Below, one piece after another: positions 22,320-31,728 of a stretch of DNA of 64,000 nt; the first letter of the stretch is position 1; the number at the start of each line of letters is the position of its first letter. The position numbers and the translations under genes are program-made. The stretch comes from Dryomyza anilis (Eukaryota; Arthropoda; Insecta; Diptera; Dryomyzidae): NCBI GenBank assembly GCA_951804985.1, contig OX638131.1, positions 37,169,544 to 37,233,543 of the forward strand, written 5' to 3'. The notes under the pieces were generated by a model. The model saw nothing but the letters and a program-made list of their open reading frames with translations. It had not been told where the DNA came from and did not search any database.

Positions 22320-22850
22320 TTTTTGACCACATTGATAGTGATCTGAAATATAATAAGGACATCGCTTGCAGTCCATGAAATAATTTTTTACAGAAAAAAG
22401 GCAAAAATGTATGAAATTTGATATAAATGAATATTTTTACCATGTAATTTCTACTAATCAGGAAACAATATCAGAATAATATTTTATTTTTATATTTTTC
22501 CACATTGGCTGTGATAAGATAAAAGTAAGAACGAATACAGGATATCGCTTGTAGTACTTGAAATAAATGTTCATCAATATATACAATTGTATGAAATTAA
22601 AATAAAAATGGTAATTTTAGCCATGTAATATCTCCTAATCCGGGAATGATATCGAGATGATATATTTTTTATTCCCACATTGATTGTGATTAGAAAAAAC
22701 TTCGTGCGAACAAAGGACATCGCTTGAAGTCGTTGAAATAAATTTACGAAAAACAAGCAATTTTTGTCACGGGATGATATTTTTTTGATTTCTCACCACA
22801 TTTATTGTGATCAGAAAAAAGTTAGTGCGAACGAAGAATATCTCTAGGTT
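22320..22850. repeat. about 175-bp tandem repeat, 3-4 units
   Basis: Units begin near 22326 (CACATTGATAGTGATCTG), 22501 (CACATTGGCTGTGATAAG), 22676 (CACATTGATTGTGATTAG) and 22796 (CACATTTATTGTGATCAG). Each carries GGACATCGCTTG or a variant and GAAATAAAT. The last unit is shorter. It is diverged and sits exactly between two family A copies. Confidence 0.75.
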
Positions 22851-22949
22851 TAATTGATATACAATTATTAACTTAACATAATATTACTCAAATTGAAATT
22901 TTTGACGTAACATTTTACGAAACCTGGATACATTAATGGAACTTTGGTA

Positions 22950-23773
22950 TTTATACCCTACACCTATGAGGTACAGGGTATATTAACTTTGTGCATATAT
23001 TGTAACGCCCCTTAGGAGGCGTGTCCGATATGGAAAAGTATATATATTCTTGATCAGCATCACTACCCGAGTCCGTTTAGCCTGTCTGTCTGTCTGTCCG
23101 TCTTGCTGTCTTGCTGTCCGAATACAGAATACCTTGAGAAATACTGATCAGAATGCGATGAAATTTCGTCTCAATATATTTTAGCCAAAAGTAGGAACAG
23201 AGTTTGAAAATGAGCCAAATCGGTCAACGGACACGCCCACCTCCCATACAAGTCACTTTTATATAACTCTTTCGGAACTAATAACTCGAAAAGTATTCAA
23301 GGTATAGTTATAAAATTTAAAAAGTATTGTTATAATTCACCCAAAAATATGTGGTCCAAAAATGGGCGTGATCCGCCCACTTTTTTTTTTTTTATTATTT
23401 CCCGGCTTTTCATAGTGGAAATTTGATCCGTAAATTATTAAAATCAAATCTATTAAATATTAGCCTTTCAAAATTTTAAATAAAGGCGTGGTCCGCCCAA
23501 TTATATTTTTAAATTTTTTTTTTTAGTTTTTTATACTTTATATAAATTTTTTAATTTATGGGGATATAAGACGTAAATTTCTGATATATGAATAATATTC
23601 TGAGGGTGGGGAGGTTCAGCATAATTAAAATTTTAAAATTAAGGTATACAATTAAATATTCCTCATTAATATCTCCACCAAAGGTGTAGGGTATTCCATA
23701 GCCCGACCGACTATAAAAATCCACCCCATGTGACCGAACTTACCCATGTGACCTAACTTTCCCAACTCGTTTT
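22950..23773 (+). mobile_element. DINE-1/mini-me-like element, family A copy 4
   Basis: Full-length, same orientation as copy 3. Its GTCT microsatellite is short (23083-23100), and the palindrome near 23700 has lost its left half (GCCCGACCGAC only). Confidence 0.85.
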
Positions 23774-23963
23774 ATATTATTTTACACACTATGGATATAA
23801 ATTTGTGTGAATATAAATTTTGTATAATACGTGTATGTTGAGTTATGATATGAAATACTAAACACTTAAATCATATTCATAAATCTGTAACGAAAATGGT
23901 AGTATTTCACTACAATTTTCTTGTAAACCGGAGCAAAACGGAAGCTACGGGTTGGGATTTAAA

Positions 23964-24437
23964 TCCCAAACACAAAATCCCCAAACTCAAAAGTTCCAAA
24001 TCAAAATCCCCAAACACAAAATCCCCAAACACAAAAGCCCCAAACACAAAAACCCCAAACACAAAAGCCCCAAAACACAAAAGCCCCAAACACAAAAGTC
24101 CCAAACACAAAACACAATAATCTTCAAACACAACACAATTAGGAAATTATAATTAAAATGAGTTTAATAATTATTAAACACACTTAGCAAACCAAAGATT
24201 GAAAAGTATGGTTTATAATTATTAGAGCCTTGAACTTCATTGCAGGGGATTTTTATGTATTTCACAATTTAATATTTGGGGCTTTTGTGTTTGGGACTTT
24301 TGTGTTTGGGGATTATGTGTTTGGGGATTATGTGTTTGGGGCTTTTGTGTTTGCCGATTTTGTGTTTGGGGCTTCTGTGTTTGGGGCTTATCCAAAACCT
24401 TGGGGCTTTTGTGTTTGGGGATTTTGTGTTTGAGGAT
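23964..24437. repeat. inverted pair of 15-bp minisatellites (AAACACAAAAGCCCC)
   Basis: 23964-24118 is a tandem of AAACACAAAAGCCCC/AAACACAAAATCCCC, about 10 units. 24275-24437 is the complementary unit GGGGCTTTTGTGTTT, about 11 units. About 155 bp of other DNA separates them. The arms can pair over more than 100 bp, giving a long hairpin in DNA or RNA. The frames on both strands across each arm (PKHKSPKHKSP, FGAFVFG) come from the 15-bp period and are not genes. Confidence 0.92.
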
Positions 24438-24560
24438 TTCAAGCCGCTCCCGGGCCATTCCACACCAAATCGAAAATAAGTCATATTTGAGATTTTACCT
24501 TTTCGATTTCAATAACATTTGGGCAACTGATAAAGGGTACCCAGATATGTACTGACCAAT

Positions 24561-25264
24561 TTTTATACCCTACACTAAGAGTGAAAGGGTATATTCAGTT
24601 TGGTACGCCGTTTGTAACACCCAGAAGGAAGCATCTCCGGTATGGAAAAGTATATATATTCTTGATCAGCATGACCTCCTGAGTAGATTTAGCGTCTGTC
24701 TGTACGTCTGTCCGTCTGTCCGTCTGTCCGTCTGTCCGTCTGTCTGTCTGTCTGTTGAAATCCCTACTACTTTTAAAATTGAAGAGCTAGATAAATGAAA
24801 CTTATAACTTAGATTACTAATATACCTACGCTGTATGGCGAGATTGGTCCACTTATGTTCAAATACCTCATATAAAATGTACATATAAAGATCAATTTTT
24901 ATGTATACGTGCTTAGGTAAACTTTTTTGGTCAAATATATATTGACATCATGCTCAAATACATGATAATAATGTTTTCCGGCGAAAAGACTTATGGTTCA
25001 CAAAAAAAAAAATCGAAATTCGGTACATCTACCCATTTGTAAATATGGGTGTCAAATCAATGGAAATTCTTCAGCGATTGAATGTTTGTAGTTATTTTCA
25101 TGATTCGTATACTCTGGTGACCTATATAACACTTTGAATGGTAACCAAACATATGTGTAGGGTATTTATAGTCGGCTTAGACCGACTATAATTTTGATAA
25201 TCCTAACTATCATAATTACACCTACTTTAAAATTTCCCATGTGATCTAACCTTCCCAACTGTTT
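24561..25264 (+). mobile_element. DINE-1/mini-me-like element, family B copy 2
   Basis: Opposite orientation to copy 1: TTTTATACCCTACACTAAGA, core TATATTCTTGATCAGCAT, GTCY tract 24695-24755, palindrome GTCGGCTTAGACCGACTATA near 25170, end CCTTCCCAACTGTTTT. Its GTCC/GTCT mixture is typical. Confidence 0.85.
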
Positions 25265-25296
25265 TTTTTTTATTTTTTCGTCCACTACTTTTAGTA

Positions 25297-25416
25297 GCCG
25301 CAGTAGCTCAGTGGTTAGTGCTGCGAGCCGTAAGGGCCCCGGTTCAAGCCTGGACTGGGGCTAACAACATCTTTTCATAGAAAGAAGTTCTTATAGGACT
25401 GTATTATTATTATTAC
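25297..25416 (+). mobile_element. tRNA-derived SINE, copy 2 (internally deleted)
   Basis: The head GCCGCAGTAGCTCAGTGGTT has lost the anticodon-arm section. The B box GGTTCAAGCCTGG is kept, most of the body is missing, and the tail is ATTATTATTATTA. Flanks show a likely 9-bp target duplication, TACTTTTAG (left near 25286-25294, right from about 25413), which supports retrotransposition. Confidence 0.8.
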
Positions 25417-26193
25417 TTTTAGAGATACAGTGGCTCAAAGTTAGAAAAAATGGCCCAAAAATCACTTTTGTATGGCTGTTCATATTTAAATATCTCTTAA
25501 TCTAAAAATGCTAGAAACTCCGAAACTTCGTTTTAAAGCTAATAGAACAAGCTTTTTGAAAAATTAAGTAGTAACTTCTAAACGGAAACATATGGCCCGT
25601 GGTCATTATCCTTACATTTCAAAATTGATGTCCGTTCAATTTATTATGAATGTTCATGCAAAATTTCAAGATGGTATTTTGATTGCATCATATTTTAAAA
25701 AAATAATATTGTAAATTTTTATATATGTATTGTATTGACAAAAAATATTTGTTTTTCATACAGTAAAAGTTGCAATAATTCTTGAATTTATATGTAACTC
25801 TGATTTCTCAAATGGCGTCACTTGTATCATATTGAATCTATTTTTTGAGATATTGATTTTGGAATATATTTTTTACGATTTTTGAAAAATGGTATATATC
25901 TCAAAAACTAGAGACAATTTAATGAAACTGACGCCATTTCGAAATCAGAGTTAAAAATACATGAAAAAACTTTTGAAAAAAAATATATATATTTTTTTTA
26001 TCAGTTGCCCCAATTTCAATGAAATCGAAGAATGTGAGTTTCAACCGCTGGTTGATTTGGTGCCCATATATAGAAATTCAATGTTTGAAAATGAAATAAA
26101 AAAAAAATCGTTTTGTTCAAAAATTTCATCATTTTGTTCACCATGCGATGGTAAATGGTTGAAAAAGGTCTAAAACAATTCATTAAAGCTTAC
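25417..26193. other. intron 1, exon-proximal part
   Basis: AT-rich intron DNA. 25660-25690 shares AAGATGGTATTTTGA with 8960. The stretch ends in the exon 1 donor AGG|GTAAGC. No other feature. Confidence 0.45.
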
Positions 26194-26553
26194 CCTAGTT
26201 ATAACGTTGCCATCGCCAATGCGTATTATGCTTTTTAGAGATGATGCACATTCAACTGGCAACAACGCGATTGCAGCCCATACCAGGCAAGCGGTGAGAG
26301 CCTGGGACCGCCGCATTTTGCTTCGTAACTTTTTGGATTCGCTTCGAGAGGAGTTGATTACATCTCTTATTTGCTGTTGTTCTTGTTTTTGTTGTATTTG
26401 TTCTTTTTGTTGTTGTTGTTTTTCTTGTTGCTTTTGTTTTTGTCGACGTTTGCGACAGAAACTCCATGCGCTGGTTAATACTTCTTCGGTTGTGGTTGCT
26501 GTTGTTGGTATTGGTGTTGCTGCTTTCGGCCATGTTGTCAACATGCATTTCAT
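26194..26553 (-). CDS. class C GPCR exon 1: signal peptide (two possible starts)
   Basis: The first coding exon, ending ATAACTAGG|GTAAGC in phase 0. The longest frame starts at 26553 (MKCMLTTWPKAATP), right after in-frame TAG and TAA codons. It carries a Gln/Lys-rich stretch (residues 35-62). A second ATG at 26316 has a CAAAATG context typical of flies. It begins a classic secretion signal, MRRSQALTACLVWAAIALLP, with likely cleavage after VECA. A signal peptide is expected at residue 1 of a class C receptor, so I favour 26316 as the functional start (677 residues to the window edge). The upstream segment could be translated as a long leader or be 5'UTR. Confidence 0.82.
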
Positions 26554-26577
26554 TGTTGTTTTGCATGTGCAGATTTA
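26554..26577 (-). other. 5'UTR part of exon 1, with upstream acceptor
   Basis: Read leftwards, TTCTTCTCTCGTTTCCTTTAG ends at 26578 and is a strong pyrimidine-rich acceptor. It places 24 nt of 5'UTR before the first ATG. This implies one or more non-coding exons further right, whose position I cannot see. The motif is given in part; the key element is the pyrimidine run and the CTTTAG at its end. Confidence 0.6.
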
Positions 26578-27299
26578 CTAAAGGAAACGAGAGAAGAATC
26601 GGATGTAGAAATAAAATAAACTCATTTTTTTGTTTGTAGATTATAATGTTGTCAACAAGAGGTAATATATGTTAAAATGAGACTTAAAAACATGTTGGAG
26701 AATTTGTTTTTATCTTTCTGTCAACATGTGTGCGATTTAAGCCTTTTGCATGTGAAGAATGTCGGTAAATCATATGTTTCTGAGATCGGGGATTAACAAG
26801 TTTTGTATACGCTTTAGGGGACTCGGAAAAAGTTTAATTTCTTAAATCGTAGTATGACTTAACGAATAAAATTTTGAACACTTTAACTTAGGTACTTTCA
26901 AAATAAAGGTTAACCTTTTCGAAGGTTTCTGAATAACTCTCACTAAATAAAATTTATTTAATAAATCGGATATAAATCAAACATTAAAGAACACAAAGGT
27001 CTGTGAGAACCCTTTATTTTTGAAAAGTTTTCGGTCTGATAAAAACCTTTATTTTTCAAAAATGAGTGGTTGAACAGCGACATATATAAAGGTTAACAAA
27101 ATATATCTCCCATTAAAAATTTTGAAAAGCTGAGAAGCGCTGATGCACAATTGTCTTTTCAGATGGCTCCCAATATTTTTCAACCACAGACTGATGGTAA
27201 CTTATGATTTCAAATTTTGGTACATATGTAAATAAAACCAAAAATTAAAAAAAATTATCGCAAAAAAAAATGTTAAGTCGAAAAAATATTATCGATACG
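26578..27299. other. upstream intron/intergenic DNA
   Basis: AT-rich. 26890-27080 repeats CTTTATTTTTCAAAA / AAAATAAAGGTTAACC motifs that recur at 28920-29090. GAGATCGGGGATTAAC (26781) and GTTATTTCTGATCTCGG (29088) may be the ends of one larger element, but the match is too short to be sure. Confidence 0.4.
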
Positions 27300-27880
27300 A
27301 ATACGTTTTCTCAACAAACATCAAAAGACACGTATGCTGAAAATGGCGGTCACCGAGTGTCAACTTCGTATAAAAGAAGAATATTGTAAGAATACTTTTA
27401 TTTAGATCTAATTTCATTGTTTTTGTTTCTTTCCAAACATCAGTATGTTTAAAATGACCCTATACATACTTCATACGATGACAAAAGAGACGTAGATAGA
27501 AAATTCTGCTCAACGAGTGCCAACTTCGTATGCAAGAAGAATGTTGGAAGAATACATTTATTTAAATGCAATTTATTTTTTGTTTGTTTTTAAACATATT
27601 GATGTTCAAACGATAGCAAAAGGTGACGTAGATAGTACCTTTGCGCAACGTTGCTAACTTCGTCTGTCGATAACTAATCGAATGAAGACAGTGTTGCGAA
27701 CATACGTTATATTTAGATTTGAATAACATTTTCTATTTGCTTTGAAACATAGATATAACCAAGTAAACTGCAAAGAAATAGTATATTCAAATGCAATTAA
27801 AATTTTTTGTTTGTATTGTAACATATTTGTGATAAGTTTGACAGATTCTACTGGGGAATAAATATAATGTTTACACATAA
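27300..27880. repeat. diverged tandem repeat, about 135-160 bp units
   Basis: Units start near 27323 (CAAAAGACACGTATGCTGAA), 27482 (CAAAAGAGACGTAGATAGAA) and 27616 (CAAAAGGTGACGTAGATAG). Each is followed by GAGTG(C/T)CAACTTCGTAT or a variant and AAGAATAC. No coding. Confidence 0.65.
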
Positions 27881-28067
27881 TAATATGTTATTACCATCTG
27901 AACAATAATTTAATTACACTTAATTCATAATACATGTATGGTGATTTCATATTATTTTTTAATTACATGCAAACATATTCAAACAAATCTTTTATATTCG
28001 TGTAGTAAAACAATTTATTATGTCATAAAAAATCTACACAATGTCCGAAAACAACATATTATATAAA

Positions 28068-28294
28068 ACGAGTTGGGAAAGTTAGGTCACATGGGTAAGT
28101 TCTGTCACATGGGGCGGATTTTTATAGTCGGCCGGGCCCGACTATGGAAACCCTACACCTTTGGTGGGGATCCTAATGTGGGATATTTACTTGACCTTAA
28201 TTTTAATGTTTTTAATTATGCTGAACCTTCCCACACTCAGAATGTTATTCACATATCAGAAATTTACGTCTTATATCCCCATAAATTAAAAAAT
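28068..28294 (-). mobile_element. DINE-1/mini-me-like element, family A copy 5 (truncated)
   Basis: Only the terminal 225 bp (ACGAGTTGGGAAAGTTAGGT to CCCCATAAATTAAAAAA) remain. The rest is replaced by the SINE that follows directly. The palindrome is GTCGGCCGGGCCCGAC. Confidence 0.8.
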
Positions 28295-28302
28295 CGCGCG
28301 CG

Positions 28303-28411
28303 GTTAGAAAAATGTTTCTATGAAAAGATGTTGTTAGCCCCAGTCTATGCTTGAACCGGGGACCTTTCGGCTCGCAGTCCAACGCACTAACCACTGAGCT
28401 ACCTTGGCTAA
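28303..28411 (-). mobile_element. tRNA-derived SINE, copy 3 (3'-truncated)
   Basis: Minus-strand copy containing only the tRNA-like head and the first body segment (TTTCTATGAAAAGATG, then CTTGAACCGGGGACC and CCACTGAGCTACC). The body beyond GCGCGG is lost at the junction with family A copy 5. Confidence 0.8.
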
Positions 28412-29406
28412 TAAAATGTTTTTCACATTCAAACATATATATGTTTGCAAGAACGCTGAAAATTATTCATTCTGAACATAAATATGTTTGAACGAAAACA
28501 AAAATCTGTTTGGCTGTTATCATAATAATGTTTGGCAATGAAATAATACTTTTGTTGTATAAACATGTGCCAAAATGTTTCTATACGTGTTCTTTCCATA
28601 TTGCCGTTTAGAGAAATTCGGAATACCAAAACGTTTGTATATAAAACGATTTACCTAAGCATCGTAAGTAGTATAATTGAAAAATTTTTCGAAAAGAATT
28701 GGGACAGGGAAAACATCGTAACAACATTTTCATTCAAATATTTCTGCATGTAATGGATGTTTTTGAAATTGGGCCACACTAGCATTATTTACAGCACATT
28801 TACGAACAATCAAATATTGAACTACTCGATTTTGAGACGTTTTTTTTTCGCCTCCTGTGAAATTTGCTTTTTGTTGGTTACGATCTTTTGCTTGTAATGT
28901 ATCGATATAACTGACAACCAAAGTACTTTATTTTTCAAAATAAAACGTTTCTCTCAAACAAAGACGTTTATTTTTTAAAATAAAATTTATCTCTTAACCA
29001 AACTCCTTAATTTTTTAAACCAAAGACTTTTTATTTTTTTAAAAATAATATCTCTCACTGAAAAACCAAATGAAAATAAAGGTTAATAGTTATTTCTGAT
29101 CTCGGCTGAAACTGTGAGACGATCATTGTTTCCTCATTCATAATTTCAAAAGCACACTTCTTTGCTAAACGTTATAGAAAACATAAAATTTTTAAATACT
29201 TTCTTATTTTGTTGTTTATTTAAAAACTATGATTTCCAACTAGTTAACGAGGTCAAACACTTCAGCTTTCGATCATCTAAATAAACCCTTGATAAAATTG
29301 TCTATATTTAATATAGAAAAAAATAATTTTATGAATAGAAATATTCTTTCAAACACAAACAACTACCGGAATCATAATAATAATGCACAACATTCATATC
29401 AGGTAT
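28412..29406. other. upstream DNA, no gene
   Basis: AT-rich. 28920-29090 repeats TTATTTTT(C/T)AAAATAAA motifs shared with 26890-27080. No supported ORF. Confidence 0.4.
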
Positions 29407-30112
29407 TCAGGTATTAAATGTTCGAGCTACCCGGGTAATTTGTTCGGTCGTTTGTTCGAGCTATTCGAGTAGCTCGTTTGTTCGAGTAGCTCGATCGTTG
29501 TTCGAGCTTCGAGTAGCTCGTTCGGTCGTTGGTTCGTTTGTTCGATTGACGATTGTTCATTTGATCGCTTGTTAATTTGTCTGTCCGTTCGTTTGCTTTA
29601 TGTGGGAGTTGGTCGGAAGTGGTTGGAAAAATGTGGGTTGACAAAAGTGGGGGGCAAAAGTGGGCGGAAAATGATAAAAAGACCGAAAAAAATGTTATTG
29701 CAGAAATCGGTAGCAGACATCAAGGGAAATCGAATGGTACCACTCTCAGTGGTCCCTGACCCCCAAAAGAGGTCAAAAACCACTTTTTGTCCAAAAAATG
29801 TTTATTGCGGAAACGGATAGCGAACCTCATTAGAAGACTAATGGTACCCTTTGGAGTGGTCCCTGACCCCCAAAAGGGGGTCAAAAACCCGTTTATGACC
29901 CGAACAAACTACCCGAACTCGAACAAACGAGCTACTCGAATAGCTCGAACAAACGAACGAACAAACTACCCGGGTTTTGCGAACTACCCGGGTAGCTCGA
30001 ACATTTAATACCCGGGTTTTTCGAGTATTTGAACTACCCGGGTATTACCCGGGCTTTCGAGCGCCCGGGTACCCGGGCTACTCGAAAATACTCGTATGAA
30101 ATCGAGAGCTCT
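29407..30112. repeat. foldback-like repeat with CGAACAAACGAGCTACTCGA arms
   Basis: The left side (29410-29570) is made of GAGTAGCTCGTTTGTTCGAG motifs. The right side (29900-30110) has the complement, with several CTACCCGGGTAG palindromes. Between them, two roughly 115-bp direct repeats carry GGTACC...AGTGGTCCCTGACCCCCAAAAG (29725-29785 and 29838-29890). GC content is higher than the surroundings. The open frames here are repeat artefacts. It could be a foldback transposon with internal duplication. Confidence 0.7.
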
Positions 30113-31219
30113 GATTCATATTTACTTTGATTATATGATCAGTATTATAAATTGTTCATAATTATGATAGACATTTTAATAAAATATAAAACATATAAAA
30201 CTCCTTTATAAGCAAGCGGTCTGTGCGGAAAAATTCTAATCATGTTGGCAGCACTCTTTGCGGGAAACGTTGTCGCTTCCCATATAAATGCGTTACGATG
30301 TATTATGGTACCCTATACAAACGATGTCATGTGCTAATTTGAGTTTTCTGTTTCACATTCAGCAAGACATTTTTTATCCCTTTTGATGCGATCCATCCAT
30401 TCAGTGTATCAGCCGCACACACACACACACACAGCAATTAACACAACATGTGAAGTTGGCAGCCCTGCACCACATGCCCCATTATCTCAGCCCTCAAAGT
30501 GCTCTTACGCTGTACTTTTTCACGTAATGTTTATGCAAAAAACATGTACGATGACATTTTATATTTATCCGCTTCAGTGTGTCGTCGTTGAGCTGTGGCT
30601 GCTGCTTATTTCCTGCTGCTGCACATTTTCCAGTTGATAACACTTTTAAGCGATTCGAATCTCTTTTTGCTTAGTTTGGGCATTAAAAAAACAAGCACCT
30701 CATTATGGGATTTATTTTTTTAAAAGCAAATGACATATTTCTATTAAGTTTTCTTTGGGCAAGGTTTGGTGTATGTAATTTGGTGAAGCGTTTACTTTAA
30801 ATAAATAATTCTGTTCAAATATATATTTTATTGATGGAACTTTAATATTTGGAAATGTATTACAAATTTAAATTTAAAATTTGAGGGAGTATGACAAAAT
30901 TTCACCACAATATGTAAATTTTACGTTCCAAACGCTACCTATAAGTAATAATTTTCGTACAGAATCCTATTCAGAAATTAATCAAAATTTTAATACTCAT
31001 CACAATCGTGTAAATTTCCGTATATTAATTATATAATTTATTTTATAATGAAATCCCCAACTAAAATAGGAAATAACACTAAATATAACTCAAATAAAAT
31101 AATATCACCAAAAATACAAATTTCTTAGAGTTATATTTATGGGGGTACGTTTTCAATTATTTGTCACTTTTTTCGATTTTTAGTTTTCTCACACCCTAGA
31201 ATTGAATATTAGGGCCATA
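30113..31219. other. upstream DNA, with a single-copy-looking island
   Basis: 30380-30660 is less AT-rich, has a short (AC)n run at 30419-30432 and looks single-copy. It is a fair place to look for a regulatory element or non-coding exon. The rest is AT-rich and featureless. Confidence 0.4.
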
Positions 31220-31530
31220 AAATAGACTATGCCCATCCCAGTATGCCATTCGTATCGATATCGTTACGAGATCAATGCGAGTAGATGGAGAAATCACATG
31301 ACATCGGAGACGTTCTCGTAACGATATCGAGCGTCAATTGGACCTAGATGGTAGGTAGATATCGAAACATTTTGTCGGAGTTTTCTCTATACGAAACATT
31401 TTTCGAAATCGGAACGATATCGAAGAAAAAAATGATCAAAGTTCGAGATTGCTGCGAAAAATATTGCGATATCGATTTGATAAATCGTTAAATATCGTAT
31501 CTTGTCAAAGAATTTGAATGTACGAAAATT
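31220..31530. repeat. CGATATCG-rich repeat, partial copy of the 55215-55733 family
   Basis: It shares TATCGTATCTTGTCAA, GAATTTGAATGTACGA, GGTAG(G)TAGATATCG and GTCGGAGTTTTCTC with 55215-55733 in variant form. It is a diverged or rearranged copy. Confidence 0.6.
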
Positions 31531-31554
31531 TTTAAAAATTAGAATCGAGAATGC

Positions 31555-31728
31555 AACGACGCCATATTTCTTGCCGCTCTTTTTACATTTCTCTTCAGTA
31601 AGGTTTGCCATTTCATGATGGAAAGATATACGAGCCAACAACGAGTCGAAATTATTAAAATTTATCATGAAATGGCAAACCTTACTGAAGAGAAATGTCA
31701 AAAGAGCGGCAAGAAATATGGCGTCGTT
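31555..31728. mobile_element. perfect 64-bp inverted repeat around a mariner transposase start
   Basis: Left arm 31555-31618 and right arm 31665-31728 are near-exact inverted copies (AACGACGCCATATTTCTTGC ... GCAAGAAATATGGCGTCGTT) with a 46-bp loop. From ATG 31618 a plus-strand frame reads MERYTSQQRVEIIKIYHE, the opening of mariner-type transposases with a DUF4817-like HTH. It then runs into the arm. It looks like a snap-back deletion product of a mariner that kept only its end and N-terminus. Confidence 0.75.

Noticed and set aside
23896..24484. Frames rich in PKHKS and FGAFVFG on both strands
   Set aside because: Products of the inverted AAACACAAAAGCCCC minisatellites.
26207..26581. 124-codon plus-strand Cys-rich frame
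   Set aside because: Antisense of the Gln/Lys-rich first coding exon (CAA/CAG codons read as TTG/CTG/TGT).
29407..30112. CRISPR-like array of short repeats
   Set aside because: Repeats are of variable spacing and mirrored, with no unique spacers and no cas genes, in a eukaryotic context.
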